This document shows, one piece after another, positions 33,380 to 43,571 of a stretch of DNA of 64,000 nucleotides. The notes beneath the pieces were generated by a model. That model was not told the DNA's origin and ran no database searches. It was given only the letters and a program-made list of their open reading frames with translations. Location: positions 682,001-746,000 of the forward strand of contig NZ_JACCDD010000001.1 of assembly GCF_013415115.1 (NCBI RefSeq). The letters are read 5' to 3'. The stretch is from Vreelandella zhaodongensis (GTDB taxonomy: Bacteria > Pseudomonadota > Gammaproteobacteria > Pseudomonadales > Halomonadaceae). Position 1 is the stretch's first letter, and every line of letters starts with the position of its first letter. Both the position numbers and the translations under genes were made by a program.

Positions 33380-35251
33380 ATGCCGCCCTGCACGTTGTTT
33401 GCCAAGACGCTACTATTTACCTGCAGCCTGCTATTTTGTGTGTCGCTACTTGCGGACAACACGCAGCAATACAGCGCAAAACCAGTTGAAACAGTGCACG
33501 GACTATCACTTTATGATAGCCCCGAGCTGCCCGATGGCTTTCCCTACTTCCCTCATGTCAACCCTCTCGCACCCAAGGGCGGCACTATTACCCACACTGC
33601 GGTGGGAGGTAGTTTCGACTCGACGAACCCCTTTATTATTCGCGGCACACCGGTCACCGGCATTTCGAGAATTTATGACAGTTTGATGGCCAGCAACCCA
33701 GGCGAACCCTTTAGCCTTTATGGCTTGCTCGCTCACGGCGTTCGGCTAGATCCCAATCGAGAATGGATAGAGTTTGACCTTCGCCCCGAGGCGCGTTTTC
33801 AAGACGGCGAACCGGTCACCGCCTATGATGTAGTATTTTCGCTAAACTTGCTGCGCGAAGAAGGCAACCCTTTTTACGCGAGCTACTACTCAGGCGTAGA
33901 GAAAGTAACCGCCTTAAACGAGCACCAAGTACGCTTTGATTTCAACGATACGGAATCACGGGAACTGCCGTTAATCGTGGCACAGCTGCCCATCCTTCCG
34001 CGCCATTACTGGGAGCCGCGTGACTTCACTGCTCCAACGCTTAACGCGCATCCCGGGTCCGGGCCTTACCGCATCAGCGAGGTAGATCCAGGACGACGTA
34101 TTGTCTACCAACGTGATGAGAACTACTGGGGCAAAGACCTTCCGGTCAATATTGGACGCTATAATATTGATCGCATCGTGTATGAGTACTACCGAGATCG
34201 CGATATTGCATGGGAAGCGTTTAAAGCGGGCCTCACCGATTTCAGGACTGACGCTCGGGCTGCCACATGGGCTATTGGCTACGACTTCCCTGCCTACCGA
34301 GATGGCTTGGTTAAACGGCTTACTGTGCCTGACGTCAACCCCTCTATGATGCAGGCATTTGTCTTCAATCTGCGCAAAGAAAAATTTCAGGATCCGCGCG
34401 TCCGCGAAGCATTGAGCCTTGCGTTCGACTTCCCGTGGCTGAATACCAATATTTTTTATGACGCCTACCGAAGAACCGAAAGCTTCTTTCAAAACTCGGA
34501 CATGGAGGCCGTAGGACTACCATCAGAAGCAGAGCTTGAACTACTGGAACCCTTCCGAGACGAACTGCTCGCCTCTCATCATTCAGAGCGGCTGTTTACC
34601 GACCCTTTGCCGATTGACCACCCGACAGATCTGCGTGAGCGGCTTCGGCTCGCGCTCGATCTGTTACGGGAAGCAGGCTATGAAGTCGAAAACGGCACGC
34701 TGATTAATCAAGAAACCGGCCAACCCCTTAGTGTGGAAGTGTTGCTATACGATTCAGGTTTGGAGCGGGTTGTACAACCCATGCTACGCAACATGGCTCG
34801 CTTGGGCGTGCAAACATCGTTGCGTATTGTAGATATTAACCAGTTCCTAAACCGGCAGCGCAGCTACGATTACGACATGGTTATCAGCCACTTCCCCCAA
34901 TCAAATAATCCCGGCAATGAACAGCGAGACTTCTGGACCAGCGCCGCCGCTGAAGCCCCCCAGAGCCGAAACCGCATGGCGCTTGCACATCCTGCCGTTG
35001 ATGAACTTGTCGAACAGCTTATTCGTGCTGGTGATCGTGAAACGCTAGACACTACCGCCCAGGCGCTTGATCGAGTGCTGCGCTGGGGGTTCTATGTTAT
35101 TCCTCATTACCATTCCGGCGAAACGCGAATCGCCGTATGGGACAAGTTTGGCTACCCAGAGCCCTTCCCCAAGTACGCGATGGACTTAGATGCTTGGTGG
35201 GTAGATACCGAACGTGAAGCAGCATTGCAGCGTCGTAACCGCCGTCGCTGA
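33380..35251 (+). CDS. yejA: Peptide ABC transporter substrate-binding protein (YejA)
   Basis: The 623-residue extracellular binding protein (family 5) has a signal peptide (about 6-24, then LLADN), followed by [23 protein letters not shown], which is typical of YejA, and [25 protein letters not shown]. YejABEF imports peptides, including microcin C, across the inner membrane. AGGAAG lies 7 bases before ATG 33380; an upstream start at 33305 would spoil the signal peptide. The 123 bases before it contain three near copies of CTTTGTTA. Genes yejB, yejE and yejF follow closely. Confidence 0.92.
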   Translation: MPPCTLFAKTLLFTCSLLFCVSLLADNTQQYSAKPVETVHGLSLYDSPELPDGFPYFPHVNPLAPKGGTITHTAVGGSFDSTNPFIIRGTPVTGISRIYDSLMASNPGEPFSLYGLLAHGVRLDPNREWIEFDLRPEARFQDGEPVTAYDVVFSLNLLREEGNPFYASYYSGVEKVTALNEHQVRFDFNDTESRELPLIVAQLPILPRHYWEPRDFTAPTLNAHPGSGPYRISEVDPGRRIVYQRDENYWGKDLPVNIGRYNIDRIVYEYYRDRDIAWEAFKAGLTDFRTDARAATWAIGYDFPAYRDGLVKRLTVPDVNPSMMQAFVFNLRKEKFQDPRVREALSLAFDFPWLNTNIFYDAYRRTESFFQNSDMEAVGLPSEAELELLEPFRDELLASHHSERLFTDPLPIDHPTDLRERLRLALDLLREAGYEVENGTLINQETGQPLSVEVLLYDSGLERVVQPMLRNMARLGVQTSLRIVDINQFLNRQRSYDYDMVISHFPQSNNPGNEQRDFWTSAAAEAPQSRNRMALAHPAVDELVEQLIRAGDRETLDTTAQALDRVLRWGFYVIPHYHSGETRIAVWDKFGYPEPFPKYAMDLDAWWVDTEREAALQRRNRRR

Positions 35252-35271
35252 ACCTGTTTAAGGAGTTCTCT

Positions 35272-36345
35272 GTGGCTCGTTATACCCTACGCCGACTGCT
35301 GCTAATGATACCGACCCTGTTCGGCATCATGCTGCTTAATTTCATGATTGTTCAAGCTGCACCCGGAGGGCCCATTGACCAAATGCTGGCCCGCTTTGAG
35401 GGTGCCGATGCGATGGCGAGCACACGCTTGGATATGGGCGGTGCTGATGTGCAGGTCAGCGATGATTCCCGGGGGGCTCGTGGGATCGATCCGCGTTTTA
35501 TCGAGCAACTAGAGCAACAATTCGGCTTTGATAAACCGGCCCATGAACGCTTTATTGGCATGATGACGGACTACCTTACCTTCGATTTTGGCACCAGCTT
35601 TTTTCGAGACCGTCCTGTGATTGAGCTGATGATTGAGCGATTGCCGGTATCTATTTCACTTGGGCTATGGACCACGCTGCTGGTTTACCTCATTTCTATT
35701 CCCTTAGGAATTCGCAAAGCCGTGCGCCATGGATCGCGCTTTGATGTCTGGTCGTCAGGGCTGGTAATTGTTGGCTATGCAATCCCCGGCTTTTTATTCG
35801 CTATTCTTCTGATCGTTGTGTTCGCGGGAGGCACTTATTTAGACTGGTTCCCGCTGCGAGGCTTAACCTCACCCGACTTTGACGAATTAACAACCTGGGG
35901 AAAAATTAAAGACTATTTTTGGCATATCACCTTACCAGTATTGGCGGCTGCTATTGGCAGCTTCGCTACACTTACAATGCTGACCAAAAACAGTTTCCTA
36001 GATGAAATACACAAACAGTACGTGCTAACAGCAAGAGCCAAAGGCGCTGATGAACAGCGGATACTGTATGGTCACGTTTTTCGCAACGCCATGTTGATTA
36101 TTATTGCGGGTCTACCATCTGCCTTGATTGGCATCTTTTTTACCGGTGCGCTGCTGATCGAGGTGATTTTCTCTCTGGATGGGCTTGGCTTACTTGGCTT
36201 TGAGGCGGTCATGCAGCGAGATTACCCAGTTATTTTTGGAACGCTGTTTTTGTATACCGTGATCGGCCTGCTGCTGAAACTGATATCTGACTTGACCTAT
36301 GTGTGGGTTGATCCCCGCATTGACTTTGCTTCGAGGGAGTCGTGA
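35272..36345 (+). CDS. yejB: Peptide ABC transporter permease (YejB)
   Basis: The 357-residue permease has an N-terminal helix, a periplasmic loop of about 90 residues ([20 protein letters not shown]), then five more helices including the EAA motif [21 protein letters not shown]. The start is GTG with AAGGAG 6 bases upstream. It forms the channel with YejE. It lies 20 bases after yejA and overlaps yejE by four bases. Confidence 0.92.
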   Translation: MARYTLRRLLLMIPTLFGIMLLNFMIVQAAPGGPIDQMLARFEGADAMASTRLDMGGADVQVSDDSRGARGIDPRFIEQLEQQFGFDKPAHERFIGMMTDYLTFDFGTSFFRDRPVIELMIERLPVSISLGLWTTLLVYLISIPLGIRKAVRHGSRFDVWSSGLVIVGYAIPGFLFAILLIVVFAGGTYLDWFPLRGLTSPDFDELTTWGKIKDYFWHITLPVLAAAIGSFATLTMLTKNSFLDEIHKQYVLTARAKGADEQRILYGHVFRNAMLIIIAGLPSALIGIFFTGALLIEVIFSLDGLGLLGFEAVMQRDYPVIFGTLFLYTVIGLLLKLISDLTYVWVDPRIDFASRES

Positions 36346-37421
36346 ACATGCTTTTTTTAACATCACGCCTCTCTCCCATTACATTGCGTCGTCTAGCCGC
36401 CTTCAAAGCGAATCGACGAGCTCGAGTTTCGCTGTGGTTATTCAGCGTACTGTTTATTACCAGCTTGTTCGCTGAACTGATCGCCAACGACAAACCCATC
36501 GTGATGCAATACGACGGGCAGTGGTATATCCCCTTACTGGTGGATTATCCAGAAACTGAGTTTGGTGGTTTTCTACCGACACGCACTGACTACTTAGATC
36601 CTTTTATTCAGCAGCAAATCAGCGATAACGGCTGGGCACTCTGGCCGATTATTCCCTTCTCCTACCAAACGCTCGATATGCAAATGACCCAGCCTTCCCC
36701 TGCACCACCGGATAGCCGTCACTGGCTGGGCACTGATGACCAGGGACGAGATGTCTTGGCACGGGTCATTTATGGATTCCGGCTTTCCGTGGCATTTGCT
36801 TTGGTATTAACCACCGGCTCTCTAGTGTTAGGTGTATTTGTTGGCGGTATACAGGGCTACTTTGGAGGCAAAGTGGATTTGATTGGGCAGCGGGTAACTG
36901 AAATCTGGTCAGGGCTACCGGTGCTGTTTCTGCTGATTATATTGGCTAGCTTTGTTCAGCCGGGTTTTTGGTGGCTATTGGGAATTATGCTGCTATTTTC
37001 CTGGCTGGGGTTGGTCGATATTGTACGTGCTGAGTTTTTACGTGCACGCAATCTGGAGTATGTCCGTGCTGCCAAGGCCATGGGACTCCCCTCGCGGTTA
37101 ATTATGTGGCGGCATGTTCTACCTAACGCCATGGTAGCCACCCTGACTTTTATCCCCTTCCTATTCACAGGTGCCATTGGCACCCTCACCGCGCTGGACT
37201 TTTTAGGCTTTGGGCTTCCACCTGGTGCGCCCTCACTTGGTGAACTCGCAGCGCAGGGAAAAAACAACCTGCACGCCCCATGGTTGGGTATCACCGCCTT
37301 TATGACCCTAGCCATTATGCTCTCACTGCTGGTGTTTATTGGTGAAGGGCTGCGTGATGCCTTCGACCCGCGACATGTGAAGCAGCATCAATCACCTGCC
37401 CAGGAAACCAAGCATGCCTAA
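36342..37421 (+). CDS. yejE: Peptide ABC transporter permease (YejE)
   Basis: The 359-residue permease carries the OppC-like N-terminal segment and the large first loop with [20 protein letters not shown], then six membrane segments and the EAA motif [22 protein letters not shown]. The start is GTG at 36342 (an ATG two codons on is possible), overlapping yejB. It pairs with YejB. The C-terminus overlaps yejF by eight bases, so translation is likely coupled. Confidence 0.92.
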   Translation: MNMLFLTSRLSPITLRRLAAFKANRRARVSLWLFSVLFITSLFAELIANDKPIVMQYDGQWYIPLLVDYPETEFGGFLPTRTDYLDPFIQQQISDNGWALWPIIPFSYQTLDMQMTQPSPAPPDSRHWLGTDDQGRDVLARVIYGFRLSVAFALVLTTGSLVLGVFVGGIQGYFGGKVDLIGQRVTEIWSGLPVLFLLIILASFVQPGFWWLLGIMLLFSWLGLVDIVRAEFLRARNLEYVRAAKAMGLPSRLIMWRHVLPNAMVATLTFIPFLFTGAIGTLTALDFLGFGLPPGAPSLGELAAQGKNNLHAPWLGITAFMTLAIMLSLLVFIGEGLRDAFDPRHVKQHQSPAQETKHA

Positions 37422-39012
37422 TCCAGCAACCAATGCCAGGCCACTATTGCGCCTCAACGAGTTCACGGTTGCCTTTGATGGCAAGGTGGTTGTCGATAGG
37501 CTTTCGCTCATCGTCAATGCCGGTGAAACACTCGCTATTGTCGGTGAATCCGGCTCAGGCAAGTCTGTCTCAGCGTTGGGTGCCATTGACCTGCTGCCAA
37601 GCAACGCAACCGTCAGCGGAGAACGCTGGCTGGAAGAGACAAACCTTGACCAGCTTGCCAAAGGCGACTGGAACAGTGTGCGCGGCAATCGCGTGGGGTT
37701 TATCTTTCAGGAACCGATGACCTCGCTGAATCCGCTGCACCGTATCGGCAAGCAAATTGGTGAAACCTTACGCTTACACCAGGGGCTTAGCGGACAGGCG
37801 GCACGCACCAGAGCTAAAGCATTACTAGAGCAAGTTAAGCTGCCACGACCCGATGAATTATTGGATGCATGGCCTCACCAGCTATCAGGAGGCCAGCGCC
37901 AGCGGGTAATGATCGCCATGGCCATTGCCAACAATCCCGCACTTCTGATTGCCGATGAGCCCACTACCGCCCTCGATGTGACAGTGCAACAAGACATCCT
38001 GGCGCTACTGAAAGAGCTACGTGATCATTACGGGATGGGCGTTCTATTCATCAGCCATGATTTAAATTTAGTCCGCCGCCACGCTGATCGCGTGTGCGTG
38101 ATGTATCAAGGAAAAGTACAAGAAGCGGGAAGCATTGCTGATGTCTTTCACAACCCCCAAAGCGATTACACCAAAGCACTTTTGGCGGCAGAACCGGAAG
38201 GCCGGCCTGCTGCGCCTACTGACACCACGCCATTACTGACGGCACGCAAGCTGAGTGTCAGCTTTAAACGCCCTAAAAGCGGCCTTTTTAAACGCCAGCC
38301 GCCCGCTTTTGAAGCGTTAAAAGCCACTGACTTGAGCATCGCGCCTGGCGAAACACTGGGCATTGTTGGAGAGTCTGGTTCAGGCAAGACCACCCTTGCC
38401 TCGGCGATCATGCGTTTGGTGCCTAGCCTGGGAGACGTCACGCTAGGTGATGCGACGTTAAGCCAGCTCACAGGCGATGCACTACGTCGCCAACGGCATC
38501 GACTTCAAATGGTCTTCCAGGATCCTTACGGTGCACTCTCGCCGCGCATGCCCGTCTTTGACATTATCAGCGAAGGCTTGTGCTTCCATTACCCCAAGCT
38601 TACGCCCGAGGAAATCACCAAGCGGGTGCATCAAACGCTGCTGGAAGTCGGTTTACCTGAAAGCTGCGCTGCCCGCTATCCCCATGAGTTTTCTGGTGGT
38701 CAGCGCCAGCGTATTGCCGTGGCGCGAGCTATTATTTTAGAACCTGAACTGCTAGTACTCGATGAACCCACCTCCGCACTTGACCGAACCGTACAAAAAC
38801 AGCTGGTGACACTGCTGCGTGAGCTTCAGGCACGCCGCCAATTAAGCTACCTATTCATTAGCCATGACCTTGCTGTCGTTCGTGCTATGGCGCATCGAGT
38901 GATGGTGTTAAAAGACGGAGAGGTTGTCGAACAAGGGGATTGTCTTGAGGTACTGTCCACCCCTCAACATAGCTATACCAAAGCGCTAATAGAAGCTGCT
39001 CATTTGCACTGA
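37414..39012 (+). CDS. yejF: Peptide ABC transporter ATP-binding protein (YejF, two ATPase domains)
   Basis: The 532-residue protein contains two complete ABC domains. The first has Walker [12 protein letters not shown] (about 45), signature LSGGQRQRV and Walker [13 protein letters not shown]; the second has [11 protein letters not shown] (about 315), FSGGQRQRI and [12 protein letters not shown]. The tandem arrangement is that of YejF and powers YejB/YejE. Its stop codon lies within the first of three 17-base repeats. Confidence 0.93.
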   Translation: MPNPATNARPLLRLNEFTVAFDGKVVVDRLSLIVNAGETLAIVGESGSGKSVSALGAIDLLPSNATVSGERWLEETNLDQLAKGDWNSVRGNRVGFIFQEPMTSLNPLHRIGKQIGETLRLHQGLSGQAARTRAKALLEQVKLPRPDELLDAWPHQLSGGQRQRVMIAMAIANNPALLIADEPTTALDVTVQQDILALLKELRDHYGMGVLFISHDLNLVRRHADRVCVMYQGKVQEAGSIADVFHNPQSDYTKALLAAEPEGRPAAPTDTTPLLTARKLSVSFKRPKSGLFKRQPPAFEALKATDLSIAPGETLGIVGESGSGKTTLASAIMRLVPSLGDVTLGDATLSQLTGDALRRQRHRLQMVFQDPYGALSPRMPVFDIISEGLCFHYPKLTPEEITKRVHQTLLEVGLPESCAARYPHEFSGGQRQRIAVARAIILEPELLVLDEPTSALDRTVQKQLVTLLRELQARRQLSYLFISHDLAVVRAMAHRVMVLKDGEVVEQGDCLEVLSTPQHSYTKALIEAAHLH

Positions 39013-39055
39013 TTCTATGTCTGCACTGACCTTATGTTTGCACTGACCCTGTGAT
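39005..39055 (+). repeat. Three 17-base tandem repeats at the end of yejF
   Basis: TGCACTGA occurs at 39005, 39022 and 39039, an exact 17-base period. The units read TGCACTGATTCTATGTC, TGCACTGACCTTATGTT and TGCACTGACCCTGTGAT. The first contains the yejF stop codon. The function is unknown; slipped duplication is the simplest explanation. Confidence 0.6.
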
Positions 39056-39151
39056 TAACATTGACGCTAGCCGCGGCACTGTTGGTCGGTGAGTGCAAAT
39101 ATAAACCAAAGCAAGATAACGGTATAAATTTCAGTCTAAACGTAGCTCTAC

Positions 39152-39181
39152 CCCGATAAGACAGTGGTACGCCTTATCGGG
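39152..39181. terminator. Stem-loop between yejF and rsuA, possible terminator
   Basis: CCCGATAAG at 39152-39160 and CTTATCGGG at 39173-39181 form a perfect 9-base stem with a 12-base loop between two convergent genes. No T-run follows on either strand, so it may be a weak or Rho-assisted terminator. Confidence 0.4.
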
Positions 39182-39214
39182 TATGAAATCGATCAACGCT
39201 GAGGCTACTTAAGG

Positions 39215-39919
39215 TTAGAAGCTGGCGACCTCGCTGGGCGTTAGCTCTCGCCACTCGCCCGGTGCTAAATCATCCGGTAATGCGACGCCACCAATTGAGT
39301 GGCGATGTAGCGAATTCACGTGATTACCTAAGGCGACAAACATGCGCTTCACCTGATGGTAACGCCCCTCGGTAATGGTCAGTTCAGCTTGCAAGGGGGT
39401 AATAAAGCGCAGCGTAGCGGGCTGGGTGGGTGTCTCTTCACCGTCTAGCATAATACCTTCCGCCGCCTGATTAACTGCCCACTGCGCAGCCTCACCCTCC
39501 ATGGGCTCTGCCAACTGTGCGATATAGACCTTGGCACAGCGATGGCGTGGGGAGGTGACACGGTGAGACCACTGACCATCATCGGTGAGCAATAGCAAAC
39601 CAGTGGTATCGACATCGAGCCGCCCTACTGGCTGCAGTCGCTCCGCTTTGGGGAGGTCAATTAAGTCAACAACACGCGGGTAAAGCCCGCGTCGAGCAGT
39701 ACACTCAACATCCACTGGCTTATGCATCATCAGGTAACGCAGCCCGACTAGCACCAGCGTTTCCCCATTAAGTTTTACCTCATCTTGCTGGGTATCAACG
39801 TGAATAGATGACTGCTTAATTGGCTCGCCGTTGAGGGTTACCTCACCATTTTTCAGCGCACGCTTTGCCAGGCTGCGCGTTAACGGGGTTGTTTCACTAA
39901 GAAAGCGATCAAGGCGCAT
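39215..39919 (-). CDS. rsuA: 16S rRNA pseudouridine(516) synthase
   Basis: The 234-residue protein has an N-terminal S4 RNA-binding domain (MRLDRFLSETTPLTRSLAKRA) and the RsuA/RluB catalytic domain with the catalytic aspartate in PVGRLDVDTTGLLLLTDDG (about 103) and the later GRYHQVKRMFVALGN. RsuA makes pseudouridine 516 in 16S rRNA. It overlaps the end of the amidase gene by one base (TAATG), so the two are co-transcribed. Confidence 0.9.
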   Translation of the reverse strand: MRLDRFLSETTPLTRSLAKRALKNGEVTLNGEPIKQSSIHVDTQQDEVKLNGETLVLVGLRYLMMHKPVDVECTARRGLYPRVVDLIDLPKAERLQPVGRLDVDTTGLLLLTDDGQWSHRVTSPRHRCAKVYIAQLAEPMEGEAAQWAVNQAAEGIMLDGEETPTQPATLRFITPLQAELTITEGRYHQVKRMFVALGNHVNSLHRHSIGGVALPDDLAPGEWRELTPSEVASF

Positions 39920-40734
39920 TATTGGCCCACTCCTGGCAGCAGCTTAAAGCGGTCGGCATCTTGCCAGGCAGGAAATTTTTCACGAAAAGCATCTAGGTCC
40001 GTTTTATCTAGCGTCCCCGTTTCAATAAACGAGGCATTTGCGGGATGGTCGATCAGCGGTTCCCCTTTGAAATCGACCAGCATGGAATCGCCACTATAGG
40101 CGAGCCCTTTGGCATCTTCACCGACGCGATTTACGCCTACAACGTAGGCTAGGTTTTCCACCGCGCGCGCCTGTAAAAGCGTACGCCATGGGTGCCGCCG
40201 GGGTGCAGGCCAGTTGGCCACACACAGCGCCGCATCATACTCGAAATGTTCGCCCTCTGCTGGCTGTTGGCGCATCCATACTGGAAAGCGCAAGTCGTAA
40301 CAAACGCTTAGCAACAGTTTGAAGCCCTTTAGCTCAACAATTTGGCGGTTGTTTCCCATACCATAACGTTCATGCTCACCGGCCATGCGAAACAAGTGCC
40401 GCTTGTCGTAATGACGTAGCGTTCCATCCGGCATCGCCCATATCATACGGTTGAAGTACTCGCCTTGATCAACAATTGCCACGCTGCCAGTCATGGTACA
40501 ACCACGCGCAGTAGCCTGGTCTTGTAACCATGCAACACTTTGGCTTTCTGCCATTGGCTGAGCCATTTCCCGTGAATTCATAGTAAAGCCGGTAGCAAAC
40601 ATTTCTGGCAATACAATCAGGTCGGTATCGCGACTATCTAAATCACCTAGTAATTTTTCGAGATGCGCGTGGTTAGCCTGGGGGTCTTCCCAGCGTAAAT
40701 CGCACTGCACCAAACTCGTTTTCAGTTGGCTCAT
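39919..40734 (-). CDS. Carbon-nitrogen hydrolase (YafV-type omega-amidase)
   Basis: The 271-residue nitrilase-superfamily enzyme shows the catalytic triad Glu (VLPEMFATGFT, about 43), Lys (HYDKRHLF, about 115) and Cys (LLSVCYDLRFP, about 148). The FATGFTMN and MWRQQ-like stretches are those of the YafV/omega-amidase group, which deaminates 2-oxoglutaramate and similar products, repairing a side reaction of transaminases. AAGGAG with a 7-base spacer supports the ATG at 40734. It precedes rsuA in one transcript. Confidence 0.88.
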   Translation of the reverse strand: MSQLKTSLVQCDLRWEDPQANHAHLEKLLGDLDSRDTDLIVLPEMFATGFTMNSREMAQPMAESQSVAWLQDQATARGCTMTGSVAIVDQGEYFNRMIWAMPDGTLRHYDKRHLFRMAGEHERYGMGNNRQIVELKGFKLLLSVCYDLRFPVWMRQQPAEGEHFEYDAALCVANWPAPRRHPWRTLLQARAVENLAYVVGVNRVGEDAKGLAYSGDSMLVDFKGEPLIDHPANASFIETGTLDKTDLDAFREKFPAWQDADRFKLLPGVGQ

Positions 40735-40806
40735 GCCACGTCTCCTTTGCATCAGTGTGTTCGTCGTTTATGTGCTAGATTAGCATTTTAAATTAATGAG
40801 GCTGCT

Positions 40807-41715
40807 ATGCTTTCATCCACACCAAAGGATCCTGAAGCAGTCAAAGGCGTCATGTTCGGTTTAACTGCCTACACCATGTGGGGCTGTTTTCCGCTATTTT
40901 TCGCCCTGTTTGACGGCGTTCCTGCCTTTGAAGTGCTAACTCACCGGATTTTGTGGTCGTGCCTATTTTTGGTGGGCTTAATCAGCCTTCTACGCCGATG
41001 GCAGCCGGTGGTCGCAGCACTTGTCGAGCCTAAACGCTTGGGGCGCGTACTCGCCTGCGCTTTATTGATTGCCTTTAACTGGGGTCTTTATATCTACGCT
41101 GTCGAAAGCAAACAGGTATTGCAAGCCAGTTTAGGCTACTTCTTGACCCCATTGGTCAACGTGGCATTGGGAGTGCTGGTGCTGCGAGAAGTCATGACGC
41201 GTCTTCAGTTGGTTGCCCTTGGCTTAGCGAGTTTAGCGATTGCGATACAGTTCGTCATGCTGGGAGAGTTACCCTGGATTAGTCTGTTGCTGGCACTTAG
41301 TTTTGGTAGCTATGGACTGTTTCGCAAACAAGTCCCCCTTGATGGGCTATCGGGCTTGTTTGTAGAAACGCTACTACTGCTTCCTTTGGCATTAATGGCG
41401 CTTACTTGGCTAAATTGGCAGGGCGAATCTCACTTTATCCATAATGTACCAATGAGCGCATTATTAGTGGTGAGCGGCGTGCTAACGGCACTGCCGCTGA
41501 TGGCTTTTGCTGGGGCCGCACGACGCTTACGGCTGGCCACGCTGGGGTTTCTGATGTACATCAACCCCAGTATTCAATTCCTAATTGCGATAGCCATTTT
41601 TGGGGAGCCACTGGGTATTATCCAACTAGCTACGTTTATCATGATTTGGACTGGCTTAGCGCTCTACTCCTGGTCCTCTTGGCAATCACGCCCGCGCCAA
41701 ACGGCGACTCTTTGA
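40807..41715 (+). CDS. rarD: RarD-type EamA/DMT transporter
   Basis: The 302-residue membrane protein has ten hydrophobic segments in two EamA-like halves and the RarD opening GLTAYTMWGCFPLFFALFDG, then HRILWSCLF. RarD (chloramphenicol-sensitive protein family) exports unknown small molecules. GAGG lies 6 bases before the ATG. The last 30 bases overlap the end of the convergent chemoreceptor gene. Confidence 0.88.
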   Translation: MLSSTPKDPEAVKGVMFGLTAYTMWGCFPLFFALFDGVPAFEVLTHRILWSCLFLVGLISLLRRWQPVVAALVEPKRLGRVLACALLIAFNWGLYIYAVESKQVLQASLGYFLTPLVNVALGVLVLREVMTRLQLVALGLASLAIAIQFVMLGELPWISLLLALSFGSYGLFRKQVPLDGLSGLFVETLLLLPLALMALTWLNWQGESHFIHNVPMSALLVVSGVLTALPLMAFAGAARRLRLATLGFLMYINPSIQFLIAIAIFGEPLGIIQLATFIMIWTGLALYSWSSWQSRPRQTATL

Positions 41716-43338
41716 GACGGATACCGCTTGTTTCTCAAGGGTCACAACCGTGGTATGAGTCGCTTTTTCGGGCTGATAGCCAACGCGAAAGCCTCCCCAG
41801 TGCCTACCATTAATATAAATGGGTACTGAAAGATCATGCATGATTTCGCCAGTGTCACGCTTATAAGTTTGCAGCAGCAAAGGGCTCTCATGAGCACCAC
41901 AACGGCTACCCGTTGGGTCGCTGAAAATACGCTTACTACGGCAGTACGCTAAATCATGATCATAGTCGCCGGTGGGCTCACGACTAACGGCAGCATTATG
42001 AGTGGGAACATAGCCGTTGCGGTCACAGGCAATGGCATAACTCAATCCATGCTCAGTAAGCAAAGGTTCTTGAAGGCTAGGCAGCTGTTGGTCAGTGAAC
42101 GTATCAAAACCGGTGTGATAAAGCGGTGGCCGTGTTCCTGGCATGGTCACGTAATCAGGCTGGAAAAGAGCTGTTTCTGACAACTCCCCGCTGGCTATCG
42201 CTTTTTCAAACAGTTTCCCAATGCGATCGGCAGCTTGGCGAGCTGCGCTAAACACATGCTGATGACGACCTTGCAGACGCTGCTGCGCCAGCTCGCCATC
42301 AACCCCTTCGGCGGCTTCCATCAACGCGCGTGCCTGTTGGGCTAAATCACGCATATCGCAATTGCCTTCATCTACATCATCTTCAAGCTGACGTAAGCTC
42401 TCGGCAACTGTCTGGCTATGTGCTTTAGTGCTTTCCATTGCTTCTGCGACGCTGGTAATTTCCTGCTCAACTTGGTCGAACTGCCCCGTCATGGTGGCTA
42501 GGCTACTGCCTACTTGCTGCATCCCCTGAGAACGCTCACGGATACGATTCATAAGCGTCCCCATGGTGCCAACAACACTCTGGCCGCTTTGATGCATATC
42601 TTTTACAAGCTCATCGACATTTTGAGTCGCCGTCGATGTTTTGAGTGCCAGATTTCGCACCTCTCCCGCGACAACCGCGAACCCCCGTCCATGCTCTCCC
42701 GCTCGCGCAGCTTCAATTGAAGCATTGAGTGACAACAGGTGGGTTTGTTCAGCAATATCTTCAATCATTGAGGTGACATTACGTACGCGCTCGATTTTAT
42801 CGTTTAATGCGGTCAGCATATCGAGCGCCTGATTAGAGCGTTCGGCAACATCGCTCATATCATTGATGATATCGGCCAACTCAGCATGATTTTGGTGGCT
42901 TGCCTTGCGGGCGCTTTCAGCAAGTGAAGCAACCTGTGAAGCACTGACGCTTACCTGCATAATGGCCGCATTAATGGCACTCATACTCGACGAGGCATCA
43001 CTGGCCATGGTTTCCTGCTTGGTAAGTCGCTGAGCCATAAGGTCGGCATAATGTGACACTTCTGCCGAGGCAATGGCCGTGCTGCTTGCGCGGTTCATTA
43101 GCCGATAAGCCATCGCCCGAAGAGAACCGTAGTCACGAATTGCTTTTACGCCGTTAATGCCTCGTATCAAACGGCTCTGATCCGCTGCATATACTTTATT
43201 AAGGGCATTGAGTATCAAGGTCGCTCCTGCCAAGGTAGCGAGAAGCAGTGAGATATAAGGAAGTGCACCAGGTTGAGACACCATCCAGGCAGAAACGCCT
43301 AGTACTGCCAGAGGTACTAACAGCCGAAGTAGTTGCAT
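41686..43338 (-). CDS. Methyl-accepting chemotaxis protein with C-terminal sensor-like domain
   Basis: The 550-residue protein has two N-terminal membrane helices (about 3-20 and 26-45) with almost no periplasmic loop, a signalling domain at about 100-350 with the hairpin tip core IEDIAEQTHLLSLNASIEAARAGEHGRGFAVVAGEVRNLA, and a C-terminal domain of about 150 residues (LSYAIACDRNGYVPTHN, DPTGSRCGAHESPLLLQTYKRDTGEIMHDLS). The sensory part therefore faces the cytoplasm behind the signalling domain, not the periplasm. The start at 43338 is chosen for the membrane helix; an ATG at 43383 is possible. Ligand unknown. The gene overlaps rarD at its end. Confidence 0.88.
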   Translation of the reverse strand: MQLLRLLVPLAVLGVSAWMVSQPGALPYISLLLATLAGATLILNALNKVYAADQSRLIRGINGVKAIRDYGSLRAMAYRLMNRASSTAIASAEVSHYADLMAQRLTKQETMASDASSSMSAINAAIMQVSVSASQVASLAESARKASHQNHAELADIINDMSDVAERSNQALDMLTALNDKIERVRNVTSMIEDIAEQTHLLSLNASIEAARAGEHGRGFAVVAGEVRNLALKTSTATQNVDELVKDMHQSGQSVVGTMGTLMNRIRERSQGMQQVGSSLATMTGQFDQVEQEITSVAEAMESTKAHSQTVAESLRQLEDDVDEGNCDMRDLAQQARALMEAAEGVDGELAQQRLQGRHQHVFSAARQAADRIGKLFEKAIASGELSETALFQPDYVTMPGTRPPLYHTGFDTFTDQQLPSLQEPLLTEHGLSYAIACDRNGYVPTHNAAVSREPTGDYDHDLAYCRSKRIFSDPTGSRCGAHESPLLLQTYKRDTGEIMHDLSVPIYINGRHWGGFRVGYQPEKATHTTVVTLEKQAVSVSKSRRLARA

Positions 43339-43571
43339 GTAGGGGATACTCTTTTTATTTGGCGTTATTGAGCAGTGGGTCAAGATTGATCAAAAGAGCC
43401 AAAAGCCACTTTCACGCCAGCTTAACGGGTTATCCTAATGAATGAAGTAGCACTTTGGGGGGAGAACCACTATTTGTTTGAAAGTAAAGCACCATTGGCC
43501 ACACAACGCGGTAAACTGGCCGTTTAAGACAGACGGGTTGATGGAAAGGATGAGGCTAACGCCAGGAGCTT

